Shown: positions 35,196-58,580, numbered from the stretch's first letter. The stretch: DNA of 64,000 nucleotides from Prosopocoilus inquinatus (GCA_036172665.1 CM069873.1:31550001-31614000); one strand, 5' to 3'. Notes: generated by a model from the letters alone, not told the origin. Program-made: numbers and translations.

Positions 35196-35717
35196 CCTAA
35201 TTTTGTATGCCCTTGTTTAGAAGAACTTACGTAAGGCCTTATTAAAAATGGATAAATAAAAAAAGTAAAACAAAAATCTGTAATAAAATAAAGAATAAAT
35301 ATAGGGTGATTTGCTTTTAAAAGCTCATGTAATTTTAAGATCATTTGAACATACAGGGTGTTCATGGGAAGAAGCTGCAATGGTTAATTTCTTTATTTGC
35401 ATGTTTACGAAGTAATTTATATTAGGGTTAAGTTTCTGGATAACTCCCGATCGATTTTATGGTACAATCAGAAAAACAAATGACTATCAAATTTTGGAGA
35501 TTTTCAATTGTTTTCAACTTTTTTAGACGTTACAACTATTTTAAACGAAAAGTTACGTTGTTTATCAGCGTATCGCGTTCACAAAAATTCCCAGAATTTT
35601 TTATTAAATGATTTGATCAAAGCTATCTATTACATTAAATCAAAAATAACTTTGAATGTTAGGCACCTATGATACTATACATACAAGATTTGATACTCCC
35701 ATAAAATATTGTACGAA

Positions 35718-35751
<34 letters not shown>
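35718..35751 (+). repeat. (GT)n(GA)n microsatellite
   Basis: About eight GT units are followed directly by about nine GA units. Plain slippage repeat. Confidence 0.9.
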
Positions 35752-36424
35752 TTTCCAGTGTTTCTACAAGATTTTATAAAAAAAATTTTACAATTACAGT
35801 CCTACAATGTTACAGTTTACAATTTTAAAGTTTTTCTTAGATCAATACATTTTTATTTTATTATTAGTATTTCAATTTATTTATTTTTATTTCTTATTTT
35901 AAATTACCCCGAGAAATTGCTAAACATTCAGGAAAGGGTCGACATTTATATTAATTTTACAGTGTCCGATTAATTGTAAACTAGTTACACGTTTGTTAAT
36001 ATTTTTTCTATATTTTATCCTTTATCGTAGTTCTCTTTTCGTCCAAAACCTACTTGATAACATTTTCAAATATCAAAAATCTGAATTTTGAGTGAATTGA
36101 ATGAATTAAAATTACATGATTACGTTGAATACAAGTACTATTCTCGTACATGTGCCGCAATTCTTAGCATTGCTCCATTACAAACCATTTTTTAAATTAC
36201 TTCCTTAACTCGTTTAATTCATCTGGAAACTTCAGTTCAATGTCAAATGCATCTACCTACACATACATGTGTACGAAATAGCTAATGCAAACGTTAATCA
36301 TTAACAATTAGTAATTTTGATAGTGCATTAATATTTCATTAAACTGGAAAGGAACAGGAATCGTGAAACAAGTGTAAATTATTACAAGTATATCTGCTCC
36401 ATCAGTGAAATATTTGTACTCTTC

Positions 36425-36432
36425 TATAAATA
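36425..36432 (+). promoter_or_regulatory. Possible TATA box of carboxylesterase 1
   Basis: TATAAATA lies 110 bases upstream of the start codon, with a second TATAAAAT at 36,436. No clear initiator follows at the usual distance. Confidence 0.25.
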
Positions 36433-36541
36433 AACTATAAAATAGGCGTGTCAAGTATATTTTAAATCAATACAAGTGGTGTACCTATGTAGATAAGCCA
36501 AATAATAAAAATCTCATTCTCGAATGTACGTGAACACGTAA

Positions 36542-46506
<9,965 letters not shown>

Positions 46507-46545
46507 ATAACTTTTATCTTCTTGACAAAATAATTGAATTATTTT

Positions 46546-46551
46546 AATAAA
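46546..46551 (+). terminator. Polyadenylation signal of carboxylesterase 1
   Basis: AATAAA is 40 bases after the stop codon; a second lies 14 bases further on. Confidence 0.55.
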
Positions 46552-47051
46552 CTAAACTTAAATAAAACAATAGGTTGTTGTTATTGCTGCTCCTTTCAAG
46601 CAGTATATTTTGAATTTTTTTCGTTTCAAATGGAATTATTATTTTCGAGTAGGTAGTACAGATAAGGTATTGGAGTCCGAGGTTAATTTCTCATTAAATT
46701 ATACAATAAGTAGGTATAATTGCCTGGGATGAAGGGGGCGAACGAGCATCGCGGCGGCTTCAATTGTGGAAGTTTTTAAGCAAAAGTTTTCGAATAACTG
46801 GCAGAAATCAGGTAATAGTTTCCAAGCTAACTGTTATTTAAAAACACTTATTTATTTACCGCCTGTAACTGAAGATTCCGGTCGCTCTCGTCCTTATATG
46901 GCAGTTAGTTAGGCAACCATTGTTACACTCGTTAAACGTAGACCTATTTCGAAAATTCGATTACTATAAAATTGGAATTTCTTATATGTAACAAGGTTCT
47001 GTTTGACGTTTTTTTTTGTTGTTCAAACAGGTAGATATCGTTAGTAGTACG

Positions 47052-47080
47052 TATATATCTAGAAAATTGTTTTTTTCAGT
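47052..47080 (+). promoter_or_regulatory. Core promoter of carboxylesterase 2 (TATA plus initiator)
   Basis: TATATA at 47,052-47,057 is followed by the arthropod initiator TCAGT at 47,076-47,080. This puts the TATA start at about -26 relative to the initiator A. The start codon is 136 bases further. Confidence 0.45.
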
Positions 47081-47213
47081 TCAACAAAAATTTATCATTA
47101 TCAAACAATGAATGGATTAGGCAATGTAACCAAGACACTTGAAGTAACAGGGAACATAACTCTTTAACAAGCAAAAATCGTACAGTTTCTTTTCAAATGT
47201 GGGGGAATACGTA

Positions 47214-50200
47214 ATGGTGAAGATGTTAGTGCTGGTTTTCACATTACTAGTAACAGGTAAGATTGAGTAGGAAAACCTGCTTAATTAATTACGTTAATAA
47301 AAATTATACATTGTGCTGCATTGATAAACGCAACATAGGAAATCCCATGTTTGTATTTTACAGCAAAATTCCATTGAGGTTTTTTAAAGTACTCTTCAAG
47401 ATAAATCTGTCTGTGCAGTTTGCGATTTTTTTATTTCTTCAGTTTCAAGAAATTTAAAGAAGATTCAGTAACAAATTTAAATTATACCTATCAGCACGAA
47501 CTTGATCAGTGAATATTAAATTAAATTGAGGAGTAGAAGTAACAAAGGGGCTAAGTGCCAAAAATCTAAACTCGAGAAATTGACAAATACGTCATTAAAA
47601 GAAAAACAAATATTATTATTAACAATTATTCTTCGCTCTACGTGGTATAGTGGAGACACCAACTTTAGGCAGATCATCACATATAGCCACTTTGAATGCA
47701 AAGATTAACGTTGTGGTGATATTACGTTCTTTAATACCGTGATCTGTAACTTATCTACAGATTTCTATTCATAAATTTCATCTGCACATGAGGTGCATTT
47801 AGGTTGTTTTAATGTAACCACAGCAACTCTCATAGATGTCTGCAAAAAAATGAGATTTCTTAAGAAAAACGTTAAGGTTCTATAGATAAGTTCCAAACTT
47901 CTTTTATTTGTATATCTTCCGTTAGGAAAACAGCATATGTAAATGTTTTATTTAAATATTTATAATAAGGCAAAATTGGAATTATTAACTGGTTACAATA
48001 CAACAATATTTAATCACGTAAAATTAAATGGCTGCAACTGGTTTTTCAAATCAGCATTTTTACTAATTTTAGTCACATCATGGCTATAACTAGAAACTTT
48101 ATTTCAAAATTTAGCCACTTTAAAAACAGAAGGCAAAATTTCTAAATTAGAAAAGAATCAAAAAAAAATAGAAGAAAACTTTCAAGAAATGATTTTGTAA
48201 TTCTGAAATATAATTAATACTACCTTGCTAGAATTCTAAAATTCATTCATTCATACATTCATTGTTCTGCGATGCATACGAACGGGAAAAGTGGCCAGAG
48301 AAAAAACTTTGCTGTATTCCTACGAAGATTTACTTGAAATGATTTCTGCTCCGTTAAACTCTCAAGTATAATACTAGAGAAAAATCAGAAATACCAGAAA
48401 TTCATAAATATCAATAAATTATTTTTTTTAATGTTTTTTATACTTTTGTTGTTAAATACTACGGGCCGAATTCACGAACGTTCATTAACCTTTAATTATC
48501 CGTTAAAATAAATAAGAGCATTCCATATTCATTTGCTAATACATAAAAAGGTTTTTTTTTTATTTCATTGAAGTGGCTATAAATGGAGTTCACGCTGGTT
48601 AAAACTGGAGAATTACGGCTAAATTTGGAGACAGAATTATTTAAAAAAATATATACGTTTCTATTTATTTTCTGCTTATGTGTAACCATACAAAAATCCA
48701 AGGTAGTCACAGTCCTATGAATTGCGTAGCCTAAAATAGTTAAAAATGTGAAACCCTACTATCAAGAAATATAAAAATTTCTTAAACTGGCTAAAACTGA
48801 TATGTGTATATAACTGTAGTATGCTACTCCACAAACAACGTAAACAAATTTAAAATGTAATAATAACAAGAGAGTTAAAGAAACATATTCGCCTTTGTCG
48901 AGGAATTGACTTAACAGTTCTACTGTCAAAAAGTTTCAGTCCACTTTTCTAGTAGAAATTGATATCGGAGTAATTCGCCCGTTTCACAGGATGCACGTCA
49001 TGACAAGTAAAACCTTTTTCTGCTAAAATCTCATTTTTGAAAAATTGGAACTTAGCCCCTTTATTACTTCCACTCCTCAATTACTGGAAAAGCTTTTTCT
49101 ATAATTTTTTTTCAAAAACGACTAGATTTATTTTAATCGTCTGTCGAATTTTCACAATCATTCATAAAGGCCGTGCTGATCGTTAGGTACAACGATGCTC
49201 ACCATAAATAATACCATCTGACAGTTTCGTAGCCTTTACGCTGAATATTCTTAAGGCTGTGGTTCGCATGCAGGAGTATCATTTAAGTTGAGCGTCGTAG
49301 TACATTACCGAATCTTTTTAAAATATCTTGAAACTGAGCAAATGAAAAATTTTCAAACTGCATAAAAGGGCACGAAGAGTATTTTAAAAAACTGAAACGA
49401 AATTTTACTGTACAATAATTAGCCAATATTAGAGCGCTGTTAAATTAACATGGGATATCCTATGTTGCGTTCATCAATGCAGCACCCTTTATATGAAATA
49501 TCAAAATTATTGGCTACTTTAAAAATATTGAATTTTCTAAAATTCGTATTAACTAACACATTTTTACCATTTTGCAATTAATTAATTAATTAATCGAGAT
49601 TTCTTATTTTTTAACAATTATTCTTAAAAAGTTGGTGTGTGCTTTCATCACATGAAAAAAAAAACTAATTTGTTTATCTATTACTTGAACAAGGTTCATT
49701 AGGAGAAGAGGGGCCTGTAATAGAGACTCAAAATGGGTTGGTCAGAGGAGTACACAAAATCTCCTACAATGGAAATATTTTTTCTTCCTTTGAGGGAATA
49801 CCATTTGCGAAACCGCCCGTCGGGGAGTTAAGATTTAAGGTAAAAAATTCTCTCTTATTATTTTGCTTGTGAGAAATGCAGCCGCGAGCAGGGAAAATAA
49901 GTCACGCTAACAGTAAAAAATCAATCAGATAATAGCGCCAGTGTTCGGAACATGCACGCAACTGCGAGAAATATTTTAATATTATCTCATGTTGGAGAAT
50001 TAAACGCCGCTCTCTTTAGCATATTGATATTTGAACCCCTTCTTCAGTGGTCACTCTCGCAATTGATCTTGCGCTTTCATGCACATATCTACACACGGCC
50101 GAGTGCTCTTGTGGCATCACCTAATTATCGTTCACCATGGTCACGTCTTAAAATTGAAATCAGAGCCGGCGCCTAAGAGTTTTGCCGCTTCGTGCAAAAA

Positions 50201-53200
50201 GCTTTTGGACGCCTCTACAGACAAATGATCAAAATCTTAAATAAATTTAAAATCATAAAATATCCATCTTTGCTGTTCAACAATTCATAAATGGTTTTAA
50301 AGACTTTAAAGCTGCTTTTCCTGCTTGGAAGATTGGGTGTTTGGGGATTTATCATCGATCACGTGACTAATGATAACCAGTTTCACTAAGCAAACGACGA
50401 AAGTCAATGACAGTAATCCAATATATAGCCAATTCCCCAAATCTCCAAAGCAATAAAAGTGGCTCAAGGGTTTAAAATTAAACTGAAGTTGTGCACTAAA
50501 ATAGTAAAGGAGACTGTGGTTTAAGAAATAATTGAAATTAATCTCCGCCCACAATAATTTTAAGTTGGTAGCGTACTGAAGATGGCAGCTTAGCTGCCAA
50601 AATACGTGTCTACGGATATAAAATTATTGTGGGCGGAAATTAATTTCAATTATGAAGTTGTACAATTGAATCTAAACGGTATTGGCCGTAAATGACCAGG
50701 ATGAATGAATGTAATAAATCTTGCTACAATATTTATTATCAAAGGTTTCTTCCTCAAAAAGCAAACATTTGTTAATAAACGTCGTAGCAAGACTATTCAT
50801 TACTGTTTCCATTTTTTTTCACATTTTCTTAACAGTTTATTCATCTTTCAAATTCAAAAACAAAAATATGAATAAAGTGGCTTTATTTATTTATTTGAAT
50901 ATTTTTTCTATGGAATGTATGGTCATCTCAAAAGTTCGAATTATGTTACCGATGTTATTAAAATATTTAATTCGTCGCTACGTTTTCCAGAATTTCCAGT
51001 TTTTTTTGCGTATTTGGAATAATTTTAAAAGATTAGATCAAGTTTTGTTGTCCCTTAAAAGTTTGCTACCCCGTGCGAAACGTTCAGATGTGTTCGAAAA
51101 TGTGTTGTACAGCTACTTTAGGGCTGTGTTGAATAATATTTTTAATAATAATTTAATATTATTTTTTGTTGAATAATATTATATTATATTATTATAATAG
51201 GAACTATATATGTAACAATACTTGTACAAATTTTTTGAACTTCAGGGATGTACGTACAAATTTACACGGTACAAATTCTGTACAACACTTTTTTCAACAC
51301 AACTGTACTTTCGCACAACCAGTAGCGCCGGCCCTGGTTAAAATGTCCAAAATCTAGCTATAGCTATTGATAAAATGTCATTTACAGAAAAACAAGTGAA
51401 CATCGCATAACTGAGATATAAATTGAAATTTTATTTTTTTTTTGGAACACACATGTATTTTTATACATATTTCAAATCTTAAATAATAATCGCCTTTCAT
51501 TAAAAGAAAAATATTTTTTAAAACTCTGTTTAATTAAATTCTAACATTTTGTCTAAGAGGCGATTATTCAGGGGTTCCTAACGGGATCAGTATCGACCCC
51601 TTTGACAGGGGTCTGCTAGAGGTCTTTTAGGAGTTTGGAGTTGTTAAGTCTTGTTTACTGGTGGTTTAGTTGAATAGTTTATAAACAAGTAAAAGGTTTA
51701 CAAATGATATTAAATAAATTTGAATCAACTCGAAACAAAAAGGGAAAAAAGAGGTTCAATTGATTATCAAAATCAAAACATTCCTATAATGCGAATAAAA
51801 TCGAATAAAACAAAATCAAAAGACGTCAAACAAGACGGGACGAAAATAAAATTTGTGTAAAACTCATTAAGTCAAATCGATACAAACCGACTTTCGTCTG
51901 AACCAAATATTTAATTTAATTTAATAAATAAAAAATAAAATAAATTCAAAGCCAAAAATGGCAATCAATCGTCGGGATTAAAATGTAAAATAAAATAATC
52001 TTAAATCGCATAAAAAAGACAATCAATTGATAATTAAAAATATAAAATCAAGCCGAAGAAGAAACAAAAAAAAACAAGTTGTTAATTTAAAAGTAAAAAA
52101 ACAAAACAAATGAAATCGATTAATAGAAAAAATAAAGGTCCATCAATTAAAAATTAAATTAAATAAATTGATTTAAAAATTGACAAATTTTGTCACGATC
52201 CAAAGAATAATCTGTAAATATTAACGAAACAGAGTGATTAGTTAATTTTTAAAAAGCAAAATAAAGTCAAATAGAATAAAAGAGAAAACAGAATGGCGAT
52301 CAATCGACGGGATTAAAGTGTAAAATAAATTCACACCCAATAAACGAGACCATAAACAAACAGCGATCAATTGAGAATTAAAAATAAAACCAAGTCAAAT
52401 AAAAAATAAAAATGAAATAAAAAATAGACACAAAACGAATGCAATCTGTTAAAATAAAAAACAAAGTTGAATCAACTGATTATATTGAAAATTAAACGAA
52501 ATAAAAGATGAGGAATTATCAATTGAATCAAAAGCATTGGCGAATTAATTTTTAATTGAAAGTTTGAATAAAAGAGAATCAAACTAAAATCGAATCAAGA
52601 AAAGAAGATTATCGACGTATAATTAAAAAATAAAATAAAGACACATAGAATAATAAATTGTCACAATTTAACAAAATTTTAAAACGTTACCAGTAGGTAT
52701 ATCTACGCCTGCTGTTTTTTTTTAATATTATTTAAATCTGAATGGGGGTCGAAGAAAATTTTTATTTTTTTTTATTTTAAGAAAGGTTGGTTTTTATAAA
52801 ATATTTCTTTCAAAGTTCAAAAATAAAAAAATTAAAGGGCGCACGAATTCTCCCTGTACACATGATTTTTTAAAATTTTATTATTGAAGTTGTTGGACAT
52901 GTAATTGTTATAATATTATAATCTAAACTCACAACTGTCATTTAAAGCTGGGGAAAAGTGGTGTGCTGTTTTTCATATTCGTACATTAATTCAAATATTG
53001 ACTGATTCAAATCGATTTAAACTTATTTGGTTAATTTTTCTTAATATGAAATTACAAGACAAGAAACCTTTAAACCTTTAAAGACACAACAATGAATTTA
53101 CAGAAACTATAAAAGAATTATCAAATTTGGCGTAATATTTTAAATATTTTGTTTTGCATGAGCACTTAGATTAGATAACACAAGTTACTAAATAATAACC

Positions 53201-56200
53201 AACTTGACCTGTTTACCCGTCATTGACTGATAAGAGAACAAATAACAAAACTCTTTTAGTTTAGTTTTTTTTATAGTTTTAAAGAAAAATAGTTTTCAAT
53301 AAATACAACAGTTAAATATAACTGATAAAACACATTATATATATAACGGAAAATGTACTATCATGCTCAATTAAACCGTACCATTTCGTACCCCTCATAG
53401 TAATTGAAAGATATACACTGTGTCCACGGATTTTCTGCAATAGAGGAAAAACTTTTTTATTTTACGTTTTAGGAAAAAAGTTATTCTTTATAAAAAAATT
53501 TTGCTTGCATTAAAACATACAAAAATGATAGAAAAGTTCGCGAACTGCCTTTTATGGCTTTAAATACAGAAAACATGCTTACTTACTCTCAAAAATTTGT
53601 TTAAGTTCAAATTACATTCAGAATTATCGCATTACCCGGATCTGTCAAAATGGTTAATGTAACTTATTCCGTAAGCTGTTGTTGATAATTAATACTAATT
53701 AATACCTCTAGTTAAAGATATGGGAAATGACAAAATTATTAACCCTTATTTTTTTGGAAGAAAATTTGAATCAATTCAATTATTTGCAAATGTTAGAAAA
53801 TTTTGCTTTGCCGTCACTGGCGGATGTGAGTTTGGAAAACATTTATTTTCAACAGGGTGGATGTCCTGCACATTCCATAAATTTAATTAAAAGGTACCTT
53901 GATGACCATTTGCCATGGTACAAACTCAGAAATTTTAAATGAAAAAATACCAACGGTAAATAGTGAAGTAGAAATTGAAACGTTAACTAACGTGTATACG
54001 GATTTAGGAACAAGGTAGAATAATGCGTAGAGGTGGATGGGGATTACATTGAATAATTTTTTCCCATATTAAAAACTAATAAAAAATTTCGTGTAATTTA
54101 TAAGGCCAATTTAATTGCGGTTTCAATTTTTTAACGAAGCAAATGCTTAAAACAATTGAAACAATTGTACACACTGTCTATCTGCATATATTCCAGAAAT
54201 TTTTTTTTTTTTAATTTTTTTTGCATGTATCTCCCCAGAAAACATATTTTAACACTTTCTTCATTATCTATAAAAATAAATACTACATGTCCTACATCAC
54301 TGTAAAGAAAAATGAGCGCATTCAAATATTTCAAAGCTTACTTAACAGACCATAAGAAAAACTGAAGCTGGGCGTGAAAACTTGAAAACAGAAAGTGGAA
54401 AAAATAATCCAAAAGCTTATTTAAATTGTAACAGTTTATAACTTCCCCAATACATAGGAATAATTCGTCCCATTTAACCGGATACGTATCTCTTTAGATC
54501 CCCATGCTGTTAAAGTTATCTGAAACTCTCAGTATACTGAGTGATTCAAAATAAATGTCCAAGCCGTCAACCACAGGTAGTACACAGAAAAAGAAAACAA
54601 AAAGTTTATATGCGTAGGGGATCTAATATCCACAGTTTTTTCTATTGCACAAGCGCAATGAACTCGCGTGAAATAGAACGAAACACTAGCGTTTACCTTA
54701 AAATGAAATTGTAAAACGTTTTTATTTATAACTTTCTGCAGAGAAAATACGCAATAAATTCATTCGAATTTCGGACTGTATACGTAGAAAAATGAATCAT
54801 GATTTCCATTTTGGATTCAAAGGAGGTTGATTTTTGAATTGCCTCTGATAGATTAATTTCTTGCAATTTCGCAATTGCATTACCTTAGTGAATACGCTCC
54901 TAACGGGTCGGACACTTATTTTGAATCACCGTATGTATTTACATATTTGTCTGAGTAAAATGAATTAATTTCAGGAACCACAACCTGTAACATCTTGGAA
55001 TGGAACGTGGCTGGCAAATATTACGCACACCTGCATCCAACATAATGCAATAGCTGACGAGTTTCAAGGTATCAAATAAAAATAATTCTGGTTTCACGCA
55101 TTTTTGTATATACATCTCCGTTTGCTTCTAAAGCAATGTTCCTTCTCAAAAAGCTTTCGTGTAATAAAGGGCGTTCAAAAACCGTCACGGTTAAAGAAGG
55201 CCATGACTTGAGATAGCATCTTACGGAATTTTTGAATGCATTTGTCACCTAAATAACTCATTAAACTTTGTTAACCATTTCATATCATGTAGATAGCAAT
55301 GATGATTAAATAAATAGAAATAATTTTAACTTGAAAGGTCAAAAATAGTGAAGTCATCTATCAATTTTTGTTTACATTTACGGAACCAAGTCAACTGCAA
55401 ACGTGGAAGTTTTTGAACACGTTAAAACGGTATATACTTGCAGTTGAAAGCAAAAAAAAAAGTAGACAAACTACGGTTTCCTGTAATTATTCTTTCACAA
55501 AATGCCATAGATTAAAGACATATTCACAGATTTTACCAAAGTTTTAAACTTGTTAATTTTGAAAGCTTTTAAATTTTTTAAATGTCATCTGTGAGGTCGT
55601 CTGATGAGTACCATTTTCAGAAAGAATGATTACAGGAAACTTGTAGTTTGTCTAATTTTTTTGCTTCCGACTGTAAGATTATATCATCATTTTATTTTTA
55701 TTAACCAGGACAGGAAGACTGCTTATACCTGAATGTTTACGTGCCCCGCAGACAACCAAACGGCAAGGAAAATCTTAATGTAATTGCTTGTATTCACCCT
55801 GGGGGTTTTATGTTAGGGGCAGGTCACTGGGACGGTCCCAATTATTTAATGGATAGAGATCTGATCCTTGTTAATTTCAACTATCGTTTGGGACCTTTCG
55901 GTAAATGATTAATGGATAATACTCCTCAAAATGCATCCTGTTTTAACTTTTCAAGGTTTTTTGAGTACCCAAGATGACGCAGTGGTGGATAACCTTGGTT
56001 TAAGGGATCAAACAATGGTGTTAAAATGGATTCAAACAAACATTGCCAACTTTGGAGGGAATCCTAATTCTGTAACGTTGACGGGAATATCTGCCGGAGG
56101 CGCAAGTACTCAATATCATTATTTATCACCTTTATCGAGGGGTAATTTCTATAAGTTACAGATAGATCATTTAAGTACCTATGTTTTAGTCAAATCTTCT

Positions 56201-58118
56201 ATTCCTCTTCTCCTTTCCACAATAAACACCATTTTTATTTCATTCGTAGGTCTATTTCATAGAGGTTTCTCACAGAGTGGAACAGTATTGATGCCGTGGG
56301 CGCTCCAGAAAGCTCCAATAGAGAAAGCCAGAAAACTGGCCATTATCGTGGGATGTTATGATAAGATTTCGGCAAACATAATTAAATGTTTACAGCAGCT
56401 TCCGGCGCAAGAAATTGTGAAAGCCGTTCCCTATTTCTACGGAGATGGTTCCCCATTCTCTCCTTTCGGCCCCTCGGTGGAACAAACGTCAGAAAATGCT
56501 TTCCTACCAAACCACCCATATTACCTAATAAAGAAAGGTATTGTCAATGATGTACCATGGGTATCTTCTATTACAACCGACGAAGGAATAATTAAAGCTG
56601 TAGGTAAGTAACAAAATCTTGTAGGATCCTAGCACCATCTGCCCAAGTAAGGAACCCGTGGAAGTGTAAATGTATGTCGCAACCCACAATACCAAGCAGT
56701 TGTCAATTCGTAAATTATCAAATAAATTAATGTAGTAATCTGAGACAGATGTTACGTCTCTCATGGACCTTTATAAAAAGATGTATTTGGACATACAAAA
56801 GAGAAAATTGTTTTATCCAAAGGTCAATTAAAAAAAAAAGTTAATAATTTCTTCGGCTTCAGGGTTTTTAGACGATTTAGAATATTTGAACAAGAACTGG
56901 AAAAAAGTAGCCCCTAATTTGCTTGACTTCAATTACACTGCAAGTCCTTCACAAAAAGAAACTCTGCCTGGCAAAGTAAAGGAATACTATTTTTTGAATA
57001 GGACCATCAGCAACGAGACAATCAAAAATTTGGTCCGAGTAAGTATTTATGAAAACGCATCGAGAATTTTGGGGCGGGTACGAGTTGTCTCCAATCCTTA
57101 AAAATTAACCATGAAGTTACAGGGGGAATTGTCTCCCACGCTCTTAATTTCATAATCCGATAACTGTGCCGGATTGTCCTGTGTGAAAATTTCTTATTTT
57201 TGCTTAGCTGGGCAATATTGATGGATGAAATAAGTTAGGAAGTATTCTGTCTATTTGTTTCTTGATAAAGACTGTTTTATCAAAAACACTTTTATCATAC
57301 ATTTTATTTACATTTACTCTTCTCATTTTACAATCAGAAATCTAAAAGTACTTGAAATCGGAGAATTGGCGGTCTCGGAAACAATTCGACCCATCTTTGG
57401 AGACAACTCGTACTTTTACCTGCTTATGTATGGAGATAACTCGTCTCTGCTGGAATTTTGGGACAACAAAACAAATTTACTGATTTTCTAGGCAGTTACA
57501 GATCGATTATTTGCGATTGATGCAGAGAAAGCAACTCGACAGCAAACCAAAGCCTCAAAATCTTCGGTTTACTTTTTCTTGGTAGGATTTAGAGGTCAAC
57601 ATAGTTTACAATCATTGTTTACTTCTGAACCAATTGAAGGTACCAAGTACAGCAAATTTCCATTGTATTCATTAAATTAATTACTTTTAGGCGTCTGTCA
57701 TGGGGATGATGCATTTCTCTATTCGAAGTTCTATGCCCCAAATGAAAAATTAAACGAACCAACAAGAAGAATGAAAGATTTATATCTGAACATGTTAGTT
57801 GAATATGCACGCACCGGGTAAGAGTTGCAAATATTATAATTTTGTTCAAATTTGATTTCGAAAATTTTCTAATTCGTCGTTTTAATCCCGCAAGCTTTTG
57901 ACATTCGGTAGTCAAAAAAAAGATTTTTGTTTTACAGAATACCAAGATTTGGGAATGTAGACTGGAAACCTGTATCAAACGGAAAAAAATTATCACATTT
58001 GTTCATACAGAGTCCCGATCATATTTATATGAAGGAAGTAGATGAATTGGGAGCAACAGAGTTTTGGCGGTGGGCTTCGTTGGAAGAAAATGAAAACATT
58101 GTTCAATTTACTAAATAA
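47214..58118 (+). CDS. Carboxylesterase 2, tandem paralogue with altered oxyanion hole
   Basis: Ten exons: 47,214-47,256, 49,694-49,839, 54,975-55,068, 55,709-55,900, 55,956-56,141, 56,250-56,603, 56,863-57,038, 57,492-57,639, 57,691-57,817 and 57,938-58,118. The total is 1,647 bases, 548 residues. Every intron phase matches carboxylesterase 1, and seven of the ten exons are equal in length, so the two arose by tandem duplication. Residues 1-14 form a signal peptide. The catalytic residues are Ser204 (GISAG), Glu332 and His450 (CHGDD). The oxyanion motif reads HPGG (124-127) instead of HGGA, which could weaken or change catalysis. The protein ends NENIVQFTK, 13 residues short of the paralogue and without KDEL, so it should be secreted. 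Introns 1 and 2 (2.4 and 5.1 kb) are swollen by repeats. N-glycosylation sites such as NGT and NIT are present. Confidence 0.93.
47524..49082. mobile_element. 1.56-kb element with ~35-bp terminal inverted repeats
   Basis: The left end AATTGAGGAGTAGAAGTAAC and the inward-read right end AATTGAGGAGTGGAAGTAAT continue into AAAGGGGCTAAGT. About 31 of 34 bases match. The interior has no recognisable protein. No certain target duplication (the flanks are TA-rich). It lies in intron 1 of carboxylesterase 2. Probably a non-autonomous DNA transposon of unknown superfamily. Confidence 0.6.
50528..50653. repeat. Inverted repeat with ~36-bp arms and palindromic centre
   Basis: The arms contain ATTGAAATTAAT(C/T)TCCGCC and CACAATAATTTTA. 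Near the middle, GGCAGC TTA GCTGCC forms a further small hairpin. A MITE-like fold-back in intron 2 of carboxylesterase 2. Confidence 0.6.
51660..52720 (+). repeat. A-rich, strand-biased degenerate repeat tract
   Basis: About 1 kb is dominated by AAATAAAA, AATTAAA and AATCGA words on one strand. The block ATCAATCG(T/A)CGGGATTAAA with TGTAAAATAAA occurs at about 51,963 and again at about 52,296, so part of it may be an old ~333-bp tandem duplication. The pyrimidine-rich tracts near 16,300 and 43,400 look like the same composition on the other strand. No coding. Confidence 0.45.
53690..54060 (+). pseudogene. mariner/Tc1-superfamily transposase remnant
   Basis: A frame from about 53,727 reads FLEENLNQFNYLQMLENFAL, then NIYFQQGGCPAHSINLIKRY and LDDHLPW. 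This is the region around the second catalytic Asp in transposases where QQDGAPPH is usual. Here the Asp is Gly (QQGGCP). The frame then ends. Downstream words up to about 54,050 fit the C-terminal tail in other frames. It is a short dead fragment in intron 2 of carboxylesterase 2. Confidence 0.55.
54537..54931 (+). mobile_element. MITE with TA target duplication, copy 2
   Basis: The ends CTGAGTGATTCAAAATAAAT and CGGTGATTCAAAATAAGTGT (read inward) are flanked by TA at 54,535-54,536 and 54,932-54,933. The 395-bp unit matches 1,926-2,308 along most of its length. Its right edge is only 43 bases upstream of exon 3 of carboxylesterase 2. Confidence 0.7.
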
Positions 58119-58184
58119 AACAAAATAGCAAATACCTTGTAAAGTAGAAGTAGTGAATGTAATTACGGTTTTCTTTCATCTCTA

Positions 58185-58190
58185 AATAAA
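58185..58190 (+). terminator. Polyadenylation signal of carboxylesterase 2
   Basis: AATAAA lies 67 bases after the stop codon. Confidence 0.5.
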
Positions 58191-58580
58191 AATCTTCTTC
58201 ATATGACCCATAAACCATAACAATATTTATTCGATTTTTAAAATTAAAAATGAAGACCGACGAGTTTGAAAACGGTACGCATCCCACACCGCTGCATTCA
58301 TCTAAGTTGAGGGTTTATGGGGATAAAAATACAAATCTCCCCAAACAGAGGACACATTTAAAAAAAAAAGGAAAAAGACGACCTCCCAATCTTACAACCC
58401 TTTATACCTCTCAGTCAAATTGAGATACCTCTGGAAGATGATTTTTTTGTTATTGACTTGGTTTGAGGTACAATAAAACAAGGCATTTCCCATAAATTTT
58501 CTATTCGGTGCTCTAATAGTCTCACGTATCTTAAGGATTGTCAAGATTTTCTGCTATTCTTCTTTCTATTGATTAAATAT

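Noticed and set aside
35718..35751. Short direct repeats as a possible CRISPR array
   Set aside because: It is a simple GT/GA microsatellite with no spacers, in a eukaryotic context.
50721..51176. 151-codon open frame, the longest unassigned plus-strand frame in intron 2 of carboxylesterase 2
   Set aside because: The translation is hydrophobic and Lys/Phe/Leu-rich as expected from AT-rich DNA. It has no domain and no paired splice context. Kept out for lack of support.
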